60,000 nt of DNA from Adiantum capillus-veneris (GCA_014529385.2 CM043953.1:108322549-108382548); one strand, 5' to 3'. Counted from the first letter of the stretch, positions 37,914 to 49,697 are shown. Made by a program: numbers and translations. Notes: a model not told the origin generated them from the letters alone.

Positions 37914-40900
37914 ATGCCTCCTCGTAGAGCCCAAGCTCCCGGTGGCAGCGGGTATGGCGGGAGAGGGGGGCCTGCTGGAGAGGAGTACGGCCGAGGCGGA
38001 CGAGGTGGTGGATCGGGGAGGGGATACCCTCCATCCCAGGATTGGAGGTCCCAACCACCTGCTGGTGGCTATGGAGGTAATCGGCAGGAAGGTCCTTACG
38101 CTGGAGGAGCGGGACCTTCTGGAGGCGATGCATGGAGGGGTAGCCATAGAGGAGGGCGTGGCGGGGGCAGAGGAGACTTTTCAGGTGGAAGAGGAGACTT
38201 TTCAGGTGGGAGAGGCTATGGTGGAGGGTTTTCGGGAGAGCAAGGGTATGAAGCTCGTGATCAAGGGCGTGGAGGCGGTCGTGGAGGTCGACGGGGAGGG
38301 CGTGGGTGGCCTAGCAGGGATCAATATGCTGGTAGTAGCGGCAGCTCAGGTAAACGTCTGTTTGATGTTTTTCTCCTTCCTGCTTCCCTTACATCAGCTT
38401 CAAGGTTTTGAGTGTTTGCTTTGATGCATTGCTGTTAAGTTGTTGTGTGGCTCCCCAGTTGCTTAGTCTTATTGGGTCTTTGCATGCATTCTTTGAAGCT
38501 TGGTGAGCCTCATCAAAGTGCTGGGCGTGTCTGTGTGCCTTGTGTCATGAGGGTTCAATCTCATGTGTGGCTTCTGACATCTCATTAACTATGTTGCCTC
38601 ATGCCTTTATTCTTCTACTGCGATCTGTATTTTGTTTTTCTGTCAGGAGTATGCTACATTATGCGTTGGATGTTCTGCCAGGGCCCTACATGCTAATATC
38701 ACGTTTTCTTTGAGGTTTTTGAGTCATTTTTTGGAGTGCATTTGTGTTATGGCCTGGTTGAGTGGCTCTTTTGGGTGTTAGGATTCTTTGAAGCCAAGTG
38801 AGCGCTTGTGTGCTATTATTTCTGATGTCAGGAGGATTGAATATTATGTGCAGAATGTTCAATGAGGTTATGCTTTTGATATCCCCTTTTTGTTCCTCGT
38901 GCTCGTCTTTTCTTGTCACCTGCAGTTTTTCTATTTGGAGGGTTTCATCGTATGTGTAGGATGTCTGCTCAAGTTATGCTTTTGACGTCTCTTTTTCTGC
39001 TGCCTCATGCTCTTTATCTTGTCATGCAACTAGGAGTTTTTCTTTCATATGTTTATGGTGATCTGCTTGCTGTGCTGCTTAAATATTATGCAGTCTGGGT
39101 ATTATACTTCTTGGATGTGAGTTCTGCAAGCCAAGCTGTGTGTCAAAAAGAGTCTGTTTGCATATCCTCTCTGTTGTCTTTGGCACTTTATTGCCCCAGC
39201 AGAAAATGTGTCGTAAAGGCCTGTTTGCATATTTTCTCTGTTGTCTTCAGCACTTCAATGCCCCAGCAAATTCACTATCCAGATTGAATATGTTGGAAGA
39301 TGCTTTTGCTGGATTGTATGTATGCCACTCAATCAGCTCTAATCTCCCAATGCTGTTGTTGTCCTACAATGCAGGGCCACGGCCACCATTAGAGGAACTG
39401 CTACCAGGTCTCTCTATCAGTGAACCAGGGCCATCAACTCGGGTTGTAGAGGATGAAGGACCTTCTTTTTCTGTTTTCATACCAGAGCAACATGAAGGTG
39501 AAATTTGCAGCTCTGAGGTCACTACTGAGTCTTTCGAAATGGCTACAACATCAAGGTCTGTTTTGGTTGCACCAAAGCGGCCTCAACCAGGTACGGCTGG
39601 AAACAGAGTGACGGTGAAAGCCAACCACTTTGTTGTGAATCTGAGGCCTGGAATCACTATCTACCATTATGATGTTGACATCAATCCAAAAGTTTCTTCA
39701 AGAGGTGTTGCCAGACAGCTTCAGAGGCAGCTGCTAGCTATGCATGAAACAGATTTTCAAGGAAGACTCCCTGTTTATGATGGAAGCAAGTCTTTGTACA
39801 CTGCCAGTGCTTTGCCGTTTGATAAAAGCAAAGAGTTTACTGTAGCTTTTACCAATGAAAACAGGGAGAAGACGTTTAAAATCACTTTAAGGCATGTTGG
39901 TACTTTGGGTAGTTCAGCACTCAATGAGTTCTTAGCAGGGCGGAAGATTGCGGCACCACAAGAGCTACTACAAGCTTTGGATGTTGCAATGAGAGAGGCT
40001 TTGATGCACCCTCCTTATACCCCTGTTAGCAGATCATTTTTCACTGAGACTCTTGGATCTGTTGCTCTTGAAGGTGGGCTCACTGCATGGAATGGCTTCT
40101 TCCAGAGTCTGAGGCCAACAGCTCAGGGCCTTGTCCTCAACGTGGACCTTGCTACAACAGCCTTCTATAGAAGCATGCCAGTTATTGAGTTCTTGCAACA
40201 AAAGGTTAAGTATTTCAATCCTGAACGGAGACTGACTGATGCACAACGGACAATGGTCAAGAAAGCTCTTGCCCGTTTGAAGGTGGAGGTCCGTCACCGG
40301 CCGACTCCTCGAAAATACAGGATTTTTGGATTGTCCTCCGGTGCAACAAAGGATTTGAAGTTTTCTTTAAAAGATGGGGAGGAGATAGGCATCGTTGATT
40401 ATTTCAGAGAGACATACAACTGGCCGATCAGATACCCTGAGCTACCATGCTTGCAAGTGCAAGCTTCCAGAACCAGTTACTTGCCAATGGAAGTGTGCAC
40501 GATAAGCAAGGGGCAGAAATATATGGGAAAGCTTGCAGAGCAGCAGACATCGAATCTGCGATCTTTGGCCTGTGTAAAGCCAGAACAACGTCAAGGAAAG
40601 CTGAAGGCTATAATGGCAGGTGCAAATGGCCCTGGAAGGTAATTTGTATGGAATGGTTTGAGAGATCTGTGTCTATGTTTGCATTATTCTGCCAAAGTGT
40701 TTGTGTAGAGTGCCATTCTCTTTTTCTCAATGTCCTAACTGACAGTTTTCATGTGGATGGTCATTCAATTTACCTGTTATGAGGTCTCAACTTTTAGGAT
40801 TGTCATACATTTCTTTTCTTAGTATCTTATGAGTGTTTACTAATTGTTTCTTGAACCGACTGTACATATACAGAGGAGAGTATGTTGCTAGCTTTGGTAT

Positions 40901-42359
40901 GTCGGTTTCGACTGAACTCACATCGGTTAATGCCCGCATACTACGACCTCCAAAGCTGAAGTATGGTGTCCAAGGGTCAGTAAGAGAAATTGAACCGAAA
41001 ACTGGGTCATGGAATATGAACAACTCTTGTCTGGTGGAAGGTGGAACCATCAACCACTGGGCTCTTATAAGCTTTGATCGCAGTGTACATCAGAATATGG
41101 CATGGGATTTCATTAGCAATCTGTCACATAGATGCCAGGACCTCGGCATACGAATGAATCCAGAAACAGTGATTCCTCCCTTCCTGCGCGGGAGGGAAGA
41201 TCTTGATGGTGCAAATCTAGAGCGATGCTTGAGAAATGTCTGTGCAAGAGTTTCAGAAGAGATATCCAAATTTGGCGAGTTAAAAGGTAGCCTTCAGCTA
41301 CTAGTCTGTGTGATAGATGGGAAGCACCCTGCTTATGGTGAGTTGAAGAGGATATGTGAAACGCAACTTGGGGTCGTAACTCAATGCTGTCTCTCAAAGA
41401 ATATAAAGAGATTTAACTCTCAGTATTTAGCAAATGTGGCTCTGAAGATTAATGCAAAGGTGGGTGGCAAGAACAACACATTAGCAATAGAGCTCCCTGA
41501 TTTGTGCAGTGTATTCAGAAAGCCGACAATCATATTTGGGGCAGACGTTACTCACCCCAATCCAGGGGATGATTCAAGCCCCTCCATTGCTGCTCTTGTT
41601 GCAAATGTTGACTGGCCTTCTGCAATCAAATATGTTGCAAGTGTTCGCGCTCAGCCTCATCGAGAGGAGATGATTGAAAAGCTGCCTGAGATGGTAATAG
41701 AGCTCTGGCGCAAGTTCTGCGACAAAACAAAGGTTCGTCCAGAGCGGATTATCATGTTCAGGGATGGTGTAAGTGAGGGGCAGTTTGATAAGGTTTTGCA
41801 GTTTGAGGTGCATGCATTGAAAGAAGCTATGCAAAAAGTGGGAGGCTCTGGTTACAATCCACAAATAACGTGGGTGGTGGTGCAAAAGCGGCATCACACG
41901 AGGCTGTATCCTGTGGATAACAATAAGGACAGGAGTGGGAATGTGCTTCCTGGTACTGTGGTGGACTCTCAAATCACTCATCCTCGAGAATTTGATTTTT
42001 TTCTCTGCAGTCATGCTGGCATACAAGGCACCAGCAAGCCGACCCACTACCATGTGCTATGGGATGAGAACAACTTCTCATCTGATGACTTACAAGGCCT
42101 CATTAACAATCTGTGTTATACCTATGTGAGATGCACGCGCTCTGTGTCTGTTGTTCCCCCAGCGTATTATGCTCACCTTGCTGCATACAGAGCCCGCCTT
42201 TACATTGAAGGCCAAGGGGGCTCCGACACTGCCTCCTACACTAGTGAGCAGCCTTCATCAATAGGAAGTGGTGGAAGGAATACCAGAGCCGCTGCTCCTC
42301 AAGTTCGTGCTCTTCCTCAGATCTCTCGTAACGTGCAGGAGGTGATGTATTTTTGCTGA
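37914..42359 (+). CDS. AGO: Argonaute protein, likely AGO2/3/7 clade
   Basis: Small-RNA-guided endonuclease of plant RNA silencing. Exons are 37914-38349, 39375-40638 and 40874-42359, with GT-AG introns and matching phases, giving 1061 residues. Residues 1-145 are a Gly/Arg-rich tail with RGG and GRG repeats, including a duplicated GRGDFSG. Exon 2 holds the N, linker and PAZ domains (VIEFLQQKVKYF, YLPMEVC). Exon 3 holds MID (YGELKRICETQLG, TQCCLSKNI) and PIWI. The slicer tetrad appears complete: D791 (FGADVTHP), E832 (PHREEM), D864 (FRDGVSEGQF) and His near 958-960 (THYHVLW). It ends VMYFC, like other AGOs. The three-exon structure and the WPSAIKYVASVRAQPHR segment suit AGO2/3/7; the final His resembles AGO7 rather than AGO2. 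The clade is inferred, the family is certain. Confidence 0.93.
38350..39374 (+). other. Argonaute intron 1
   Basis: 1025 bp, donor CAG|GTAAAC and acceptor TGCAG|GG. It is built partly of degenerate internal repeats: a CTGTTTGCATAT...GCCCCAGCA block of about 50 bp at 39152-39201 and again at 39221-39269, and an older repeat of GCTTTTGA...CTTGTCA around 38870 and 38975. Confidence 0.9.
40639..40873 (+). other. Argonaute intron 2
   Basis: 235 bp, donor GGAAG|GTAATT and acceptor ATACAG|AGG. It splits an Arg codon between PAZ/L2 and MID (NGP-G-R-GEY). Confidence 0.92.
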
Positions 42360-42581
42360 ATGGTATTTTGGGGAGCTAGATTGCCCTTAGGAATACTCCA
42401 AAACTTACCACTTTTGGTTTAATTTTCTGTTCAAAAACTTTACCACATCAATCGGGTTACTTTGTTGTGTTAAACATCTGAAAAGGTGTTATTTGCCTAA
42501 GGTGTTTTGTTAAATGGTATGGAATGCTCTTTTTCATTTTGCCATGGTGCTTGGGAAAAAGTAGGTTCGTTTTCTCCAACC

Positions 42582-42616
<35 letters not shown>
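42360..42616. other. Argonaute 3' flank with a 34-base C run
   Basis: T-rich sequence downstream of the stop codon, a likely 3' UTR without an obvious AATAAA. The pure C run spans 42583-42616. Confidence 0.6.
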
Positions 42617-42622
<6 letters not shown>

Positions 42623-42790
42623 CTCACAATTGTGAGTGGATGTAAATTGTAATGTATTCCTACCTCAAGCTCGCGTCGAGCCTTGAGGGATTTAGTATTA
42701 CATCAACAAGCTAGTCCTAATCCATCAGAATGGTGTTGATGGCCCTATACCACTCGGCCGAGTCCATTCTTTAACCAATAGAACGTTTTC
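42617..42790 (-). mobile_element. LINE 3'-end fragment
   Basis: The minus strand ends in CCACTCACAATTGTGAGTTTTTC, the tail signature of the LINE family seen at 13.6, 48.1 and 58.2 kb. Upstream on the minus strand, ATTACAATTTACATCC takes the place of the usual TTGTAATTT...AATCC spacer. The expected A-tail is short and is followed by a poly-G run (the C run on the plus strand). Confidence 0.6.
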
Positions 42791-42859
42791 TCTAAACCTA
42801 TTCAAATCAGCAATTGGCTACCTCAAATTTGTGCAGGAAGGAATTGAAGGCGATTCAAA

Positions 42860-43990
42860 TTTTATCATTTTTAGTTGAATTGTTCAAATTTATGTAGAGT
42901 TTTCCCTTCTCAAACGTGGTTTTCACCTTCCTAGAAAGGAGTGAAAGGGATCAAAGCGGGCTCATAAAATCACGTGGCAGCATGAGCATTCCCACTCGCA
43001 TGTCACAAAGCAAAATCCATGAGCGCTATCAGGGTCGCTTGGCCGCATTCGAACGCATGACCCGGGTCACGATGGACGAATGCTCAACCAACCAACCAAC
43101 CAACCAAGCTAGCTCCATAAAATCATTTTCTCCATGCCTCAGTGCCACGCTCCATTAGGTGGCAAGGAAGAAAGCATGACAAATAGACAAAGACTAAGAT
43201 GAAGGTCAAAAGTGTTTAGTACTCCTTTAACTAACTAAAGGACCCATTCACTAACAAATCAAAGGCACAACAAAAGAATTTGTACACCTTTCTCCTTTGT
43301 CCTCTCTATGGCATTGCTTTAACAGGCCAAAAAGATAAAGGAAGCCAAAAGAAGAATGTGAAAAAGCTTGTTTGTATGTAGGTGCATTTCAGCTCTCATG
43401 CTCTTCACTTTTCATTTCCCCACATGCTTAACCTAAAGTTTCCTTTAGTTCTATCCATGCTCCTCTTTAGAATCTTCTGTTTGGCCATACTCACAATTGT
43501 GCGTTGTAGAGTCGTATTATCTCATTTAGCCTCAAGCACAGTCTGTGCCTTGAGAACACTAATCTCGTCTTTGCAATCTCTACATCCCAAAATTCTAGAG
43601 ATCACCGTGTCTAACATATATATTACTCTTGCTCTTTAAATCCGTCTGATTGATATATGGTTGTCTTATTTAGTTGGTGTAAAATTTGGATTTTGTTTGG
43701 TTGATGATGTCAACTAGAGTCTTGTATGTTTCCTAGCTTACCCATTAATGCCTGAGGTACATCATTGCAAATTGACTGACAATGTGCAACAAGTATTTTT
43801 GTCACTAGTGGTTCGAGTTCAACTGTTCTAGGTTGTATCGTTTGGACCCCAAGCGTATCTTAGCTACTCGAAAAAGCCCCTCGTACAATGTTGAGGGTTG
43901 TAAAGTTCTAGTGACCATTAGCATCTTTTTAAGGCAATATTGAAGAGCCTTTTCAAACAAATTAATAAAAAATCAAAACACTTTGGCATT
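42860..43990. repeat. Diverged copy of the 52-56 kb repeat family
   Basis: Shares AGGTGCATTTCAGCTCTCAT, ACATGCTTAACCTA, TTTAGTTCTATCCATGCTCC, AAATTCTAGAGA and GAGTCTTGTATGTTTCCT with the blocks near 53.7 and 55.4 kb, with insertions and deletions. The nature of the repeat is unknown. It contains a (CCAA)n run near 43087-43108. Confidence 0.7.
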
Positions 43991-44014
43991 ACATAATGAT
44001 TCTATAGAGAGGAG

Positions 44015-44212
44015 CAGGGCTAGAAAAATACATTTTTCCTAATTGATCAAAATAAGGGGAAACTTGAAATTATCTCAATTTTCAAGTCAAATTTACACTA
44101 AAACTTGTGTAACTTTGCTGGTTTTCTTAAAGGCAAGCTTAAAATCTAACCGGGATTTTATAATTTCATCCGGTTAAAATATACTAGACTCCGATTTTTT
44201 TTTCTAACACTA
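44015..44212. mobile_element. Second copy of the 200-bp hAT-like MITE
   Basis: Reverse-complement match to 33391-33596 through most of its length, beginning CAGGGCTAGAAA and ending CTAACACTA. The flanks GAGAGGAG (44007-44014) and GGAAGGAG (44213-44220) match at 6 of 8 positions, so the duplication has decayed and this is the older insertion. Confidence 0.85.
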
Positions 44213-44671
44213 GGAAGGAGAGAATGGAAATATTAAATATATCAAGTTAATTAAGTACTTGAATCATATATCCATATAAAATGAATGAATAACAAAGAGT
44301 ATGCAATGAAATCATGCATGCTAAGGAATGAATAAATTCTTTCATAAAATAAATGAAAAGGAGAAAACTAGTTTTATGTATAAATATCTAAAAGTAGCAA
44401 TTTTTCATTTTATACGATGGTAGCTTTTGGAGAAATTTTGGAGTACCTTAGCACACATTTTATGTGGGTTACTGCTTTTGAATTCGGCTTTCAATCTTGA
44501 GGTTAAATTATTGCTAAAGAAAGTTAGAAATAAATTGATTTCATCATTGCAATTTTTTGCAACTTAGGAGGTGACTACAATGTCGAAACAAAATAAACGT
44601 GAAGTCTCACGATGGCTTGCTAACTTCTAAGAACAAGAAAAAATAAATAGTTTCTAAACTTGATACCATTG

Positions 44672-45600
44672 ACTTTTTTTTTTTTTTTTTTTTGAAGTGA
44701 ACGTAAGTGTTAACTCTTTGTTGATGCTATTTGACTTTAGAAGATGTGCAATTTTATTATTTTTAAGTGCTCAGAACTGCATTAACCATAGAAGGTTACA
44801 AAGAGCCCTACCATACCCTTGGCACATGGTTATATTGAAAAAGAATACATCAAAGGGAGCGAAGCCCCCCGACTACCCTTACTTGTGTAGCTTGTAGTCT
44901 TGGTTCCTATTACAATGGAATTTCCACCAACATGTTTCCAGAACAACATTTGAGTCAAGAGGATCACACTTCTTCTGAAATAGTAATACATTTCTGGACT
45001 ATCACAAAGATCTTAATATTGTAGCTCTTACAATGCAAATGTCAGTCAGAAGATCCAGATTGTCGATGTATCTGGAGCCCATAGCAAGGTCGCCTCTAAA
45101 GAAGGGAGTTCCCAAATGCGTGTATACCCTCTTGCAGATTGAGACAGTAAAGACTTTGATTTTCGAATATCCCCAGAATAGGCGCGCGAAGATTCAATTG
45201 GGTGCTTGCATCTGACACAAGACCCTTCGGTTAGACCTCTAGTTTTGGCTTTATCTCCGGTTGGGATAAGACCAAAGAGTATTCTCCAAAGGAAGACTTT
45301 GTCTCTCTCCTCACATTTGGCCTTCCAGATGTTTCCAACTACTGGTCTCCATTTTCTTTCTGCCCACTTTTTTGGACCAGATCCTATTGAGGTGTTTGAC
45401 CCAGTCCTATGTAGACAACACAACTCTTCATAGGTAGTGTTAGTCTTAGGTGAGCAAAAAAGCCTTTCTCCAGACCACTTCCAAGATTTCCAATCAAGTG
45501 CTATGGAGCAGGGAGGAAGGGTTAGGTTTGAGATTTTTCCCAGTAGGTTGTATTGGAAGAACCGTTGAAGTCCATACAAAAAACAATTCCAAGTGGCAGA
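44672..45600 (-). mobile_element. LINE ORF2 C-terminal fragment with poly(A) tail
   Basis: The minus-strand frame 45579-45046 encodes IALDWKSWKW, WRPVVGNIWKAKCEERDKVF, LWRILFGLIPTGDKAKTRGL and a partial cysteine cluster (SCVRCKHP), then breaks. The T-run at 44673-44694 is the poly(A) tail on the minus strand. It lacks the CTCACAATTGTGAG tail, so it belongs to a different LINE family. Confidence 0.8.
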
Positions 45601-45799
45601 AATGGTCTGCTCTAATGCTCAATGCATATTCCCATGTGAGACTTCTCATGATTGAAAATTGTAAAGCCTTGTAGCCTTATGCTTGGGACTGCCTCGTTCC
45701 CTACCTTTGAGGGGTGTGTTGTATTTTCTTTTTCTCTTTACTTAGAAATTCCTAAATAATGCATTATTTCTTTGACACCATTGTGCCTTAAAAAAGTTG

Positions 45800-46060
45800 C
45801 ATCTCCAAGAATTCTATAATGGAATGTCCAGTCTTTTGCAAACTCCTGAAAGAGTTTCCAAAGAGGTAAATGGGGCAAGATGTAGAGTGTAGCAACATTG
45901 ATGGAAAACTTTGAGGAGATTACTAGACTTAGGAAAACTAAGGAAGAGGTGATCTAGGTCCTCAGTTCCATTACATCTGGGACAATGTCCTTGACCCTCT
46001 TTAGCTTTCAGAGCTCTGTCACCAGTCCATAACCCTTTATGCAAAATGAGTCAGCTTATA
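45800..46060 (-). mobile_element. Short LINE zf-RVT fragment
   Basis: The minus-strand frame reads KGLWTGDRALKAKEGQGHCP then RCNGTEDLDHLFLSFP, the zf-RVT cysteine/histidine pattern C-x2-C...H. A separate copy from its neighbour. Confidence 0.7.
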
Positions 46061-46096
46061 TACTGTGTTTGATAGGAATTGCAATACATCTTTTTG

Positions 46097-46125
46097 AGGT
46101 GTGTGTGTGTGTGTGTGTGTGTGTG

Positions 46126-46173
<48 letters not shown>

Positions 46174-46603
46174 CTTCACACATCAAGTAGTGGTGGGTGT
46201 TTAGATAGTGTTATATCCCTAAACATGATCCTTTTGATTCTAAAATTGGTGTTAACTCCTATAATCACCCTTGATTTTATGGGTTCATAAACCCCTCTCC
46301 ATAGGACTTTGCAACAAAGCTCCCATATCTCGGTCTATATTGTAAATTTCTTGGTTGAAATGAGAAATACCGGTTGCAATTTTAGTAGACCTCAATTTCC
46401 AAGGCTAAATATTGAGCATTTTAGTTATCAACCTTGATTTACTTGGTTACTTTTTATTGGTTGTTTGTAGTGTCAGAAATTTGCGAAACCTTGATGGGTT
46501 ACCATCGACTTATCAAAACAAGCCATAGAGAACAAGTATGGGTTTCAAAGTATCTAAAACAAGGCGTCTGGAGACAGACATTGGCACGACCTCACTCTTA
46601 TTG

Positions 46604-46692
<89 letters not shown>

Positions 46693-46700
46693 AGAAGAAG
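46097..46700. repeat. GT/GA and GA/GAA microsatellites
   Basis: A compound (GT)n(GA)n tract lies at about 46098-46168, and a (GA)n tract of about 80 bp passing into (GAA)n at about 46606-46700. No gene is seen between 46060 and 47300. Confidence 0.9.
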
Positions 46701-47299
46701 AAGAAGAGAAGAACTGGAAGAAGAGACACAAAAACTATAGATTAGAGAGAAGAAGAAAAAATATACTTTCCAAAATTTGAAGGGTGCTTCGTTGTACACA
46801 GGCTGAAACTCCCTCGACATACACCCTCCCTTTTTGCCTAAAGGCAGTGCCAGCAAATTATATCATTTTTAAAAGGGTGGCGTATTGATTTTCAGAGTTT
46901 CATGGAAGGTATTCTCGGAAGGATTTGCTGCTAAGCTTGTGGCATCCACGTGAGTCTTGCTATGGTTTGGTTTGCGAGAGAACATGAATAGGGACGCTCA
47001 GTGGGTTGTCTATTGCAACAAGAGATCATATGGGCTCTGTGCTTCAAGGAGGTCTTGAGAGGCTGTGGGGTTGTAAGGCACATGTCTACATTGGTGGGGG
47101 GCTCCTGCCTGCCTCAATCTGGGTCGCGCCAATGTGATTTGCTAAGCCCCTCATTTTTGGAAGTGGGAGAGGTCACCCTTTGATCTCCCCCATGGGAGAC
47201 AAAGGAGACGTACTCTTGTGGGTCTCCCCCCCCCCAAAAGGAGCATTCACATATTGGAATGTGTGCCTCACTGCATACAAGTGTGGCTTCCCAGGAGAC

Positions 47300-47500
47300 T
47301 GCATAAACTAACTCACCAATCCCACGGTGTAACTCAAGTCTAGATAAGAGATGGTCAAATAGATCAAACTACCCACAACCTTCCTATACATGGTAGCATT
47401 CTCAAGTACTTGACCTACATCATTCCCCAACTTCAAATTTTGATCTAAGGGCATTGCAATAGGCTTACAATGAACCATACTATACTTTGTCAACTTGGCC
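47300..47500 (-). mobile_element. Ty1/copia RT-RNase H junction fragment
   Basis: The minus-strand frame (about 47493-47308) reads CKPIAMPLDQNLKLGND, then MYRKVVGSLIYLTISYLDLSYTVGLVS, the conserved end of copia RT leading into RNase H. It may belong to the copia element whose primer site is at 49145-49156, which has the same orientation. Confidence 0.85.
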
Positions 47501-48640
47501 CCCCTCCTTCGCTTCTTGCACCCCTCCTCCTTTTGTTTTCACCCTTCCACATTACCCTCTCTTTTTCTTTCCCTTATGGGTGGCCATCTTTTAAGGTCTT
47601 AGGCCTTCATGGGTGGCCACAAGCTTTGACATACATAATGAACAAGCAATACATATACAACATCTTCCTCCGATAGCTCTTGATCTTTTGAAAAACCAAT
47701 TCAAGCTTACTTGTCACCACCATGTTGGGCATATAATCGCAATCAATATACTCCAAGAGACATGGGCTTTTCAAAGTACACCATATTAGGCTTGCATATC
47801 AACCCAGGCATTGGCATTGACAAACATAACTTCTTTCTTTGATGGCCCATGTTTAAACGAAAACAACTCGAAGCTTTCTTGGTACTTCCATATTGGGCAT
47901 CTAATTGCGATCAATATACTCCAAGAGATGTGCTTTCTGAAGTGCACCATATTAGGCTTGCATATTAACCCAGGAATCGGAAAACACAACATTTAACTTG
48001 CATGTCAACCCAGGCACCCATTTGGTTTACTTATCCCTGGATGTTGTCATGGCTTAACATGAGCATGAGAAAACCTTGTAATTTTTTGGGCTGCTCAATA
48101 TAATCCACTCACAATTGTGAGTTTTGGTATTAGAAAAAAAAAAAAGATTACGTTTGAAACTGTAAGCTCCTCAAGCTCTTTCAGTGCACCACATTTGACA
48201 TAGTTATCGCCCAAGCAAGCACCAATAATTATCGACCAAAGCTTTGCCAAACACCACATTGGGCTTGCATATCAAAACAAATCAGTGCCAATCACCCCGT
48301 TGTTTAGCATATCCCACAATCATGGTACTCCAAGTGACAATATACGGAAAAGTAAACTCCTCAAGCACTCTGTGATTTCTAAAGTGCGCCACATTTGGCG
48401 TACATTTCAAGCAAAGAATTGCGAAGCTCTACATGTTTCTCCAATACCCCTATCTTCCAATGACTCGAGCAACAATCAATATTCTCTTGCAACTCCAAGC
48501 ATAAACCATCATCCCTAGCCATGTCTAGCAAACACATTGTCCCTGAACCAAACCTTGGAAAGTGCGCAAAAGCTTGCAATTTTGTGATTTTCCAACCATG
48601 CCCACAATGCGGCACGAGAACATTGGTGTTGTCTCATGCT
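47501..48640 (-). pseudogene. Decayed PPR gene fragments (PLS-type motifs)
   Basis: Minus-strand frames show repeated PPR signatures: KIGVLEKHVELRNSLLEMYA followed by KCGAL (about 48470-48379), IVTWSTMIVGYAK (about 48340-48300), NYVKCGALKELEEL (about 48215-48170) and VNANAWVDMQA then SWSILIAI (about 47840-47720). These are counterparts of NALVDMYAKCG and VVSWSxLIxGYA of organellar RNA-editing PPR proteins. Stops and frame changes are numerous. The apparent 160-bp tandem repeats in this region are PPR units. It is interrupted by a LINE 3' fragment at 48035-48147. The left limit is uncertain. Confidence 0.7.
48035..48147 (+). mobile_element. Very short LINE insertion (3' end only)
   Basis: TGGATGTTGTCATGGCTTAA, then CTTGTAATTTTTTGGGCTGC, then CCACTCACAATTGTGAG and an A-run match the 3' ends at 18.1-18.2 and 58.1-58.2 kb. 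About 110 bp, 5' truncated, inside the PPR pseudogene. Confidence 0.8.
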
Positions 48641-49144
48641 CTCCATCAATGTATTCCGAATAACCTATATCCATAAGGAAAATGCTCATTCTAAACTTCC
48701 AAATATGGAAGCTGTTTTTGTCCAGCTTCTACTCCATCATTGCTGGATGACACGTTTTCAACACTTCACTAAGTCTCTCAGCACCTTGCTCTAAAAATAG
48801 TCACTCACTACTTGTAACCACAATATGCTTTCATACACATGTTTCAAATGCTAAACAATATTTGTGAACACTGTAGCCAAAGTGGAGTTTTTGGCACCAC
48901 TAAACATTATATCTATAGAAACCCAAAACTCAGTGTTCCTCTATGCGAACGCATCCTAACTCCAAGAATTGGGTTCAAAACGTGCCCAAAATGGAAATTT
49001 AGCTACATAGTTTCAATCTAAAGGAATCTACACAAACCTAAGATGCACAATTTCTAAAAAGAAGCACTTTAATTATTTGACTATGGCTCTTGAGAATCCC
49101 AATATCGCATCTTTTGCTGCTCCAAGTACCTCAAACATAACCAA
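48641..49144. other. No recognisable gene
   Basis: Lies between the PPR remnants and a copia primer site, so it may be the leader of that copia element. No domain is seen. Confidence 0.4.
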
Positions 49145-49580
49145 GCTCTAATACCATGTTAAGAGATAGAGAAGGAGAAAGGTTGAGCTCTTGCAAGCAC
49201 ACACACGTACACACTTGCATGCGCACACGCATGCGTGCGCGCACACACACACACACACAACTACATGTAAAACCTGCTTATTCTTCTTCTTCACTAACTA
49301 AAGGTAAGAAGTCTACAATGCATAAAAGGGAAAATACAACATAAGGAAAAACTAGCACAACGGTTTAGTGTGAATTACTAATGAGTGAGTTGGATGGATA
49401 AGTGTGCCATTACTCTTGTAGGTAGACCTTGGATCTTTGAGAGAAAGCCCAATTCTAGGATATCGTGCATGAAAGCATGGAGCTTATAAGAGGGTCAAGA
49501 GTAGGGTCTATTGTGCAAGCCATATAATAGAAACATGCACTAAGTTGTGTCAATGATTTGGGCTAATGAATCATACACCC
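49145..49580 (-). mobile_element. Copia-type primer site and 5' LTR
   Basis: Minus-strand TGGTATTAGAGC (49156-49145) directly abuts TGTTAAGAGATAG at 49157, which read on the minus strand ends an LTR in TAACA. It is the same variant of the initiator-Met site as at 8.03 kb. An alternating purine-pyrimidine CA/TG tract (about 49198-49259) lies inside. The outer LTR end is a guess. Confidence 0.55.
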
Positions 49581-49599
49581 CCTTTTGTGGAAATGTTGT

Positions 49600-49697
49600 C
49601 CCCTGAGGGGACATGTAGCGCTCGAGGTTCATTGTACATTCTTTGACGAATTGATATATCTTCACTCACAATTGTGATTATGAAAAAAAAAATAAAG
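49600..49697 (+). mobile_element. Probable LINE 3'-end fragment
   Basis: CACTCACAATTGTGATTATG followed by an A-run (about 49683-49697) resembles the LINE tail signature, with the palindrome shortened by one substitution. Upstream similarity is weak. Confidence 0.4.

Noticed and set aside
49198-49259. Alternating CA/TG/GC tract as a Z-DNA regulatory site
   Set aside because: Simple-sequence tract inside a probable copia LTR; no independent evidence of a regulatory role.
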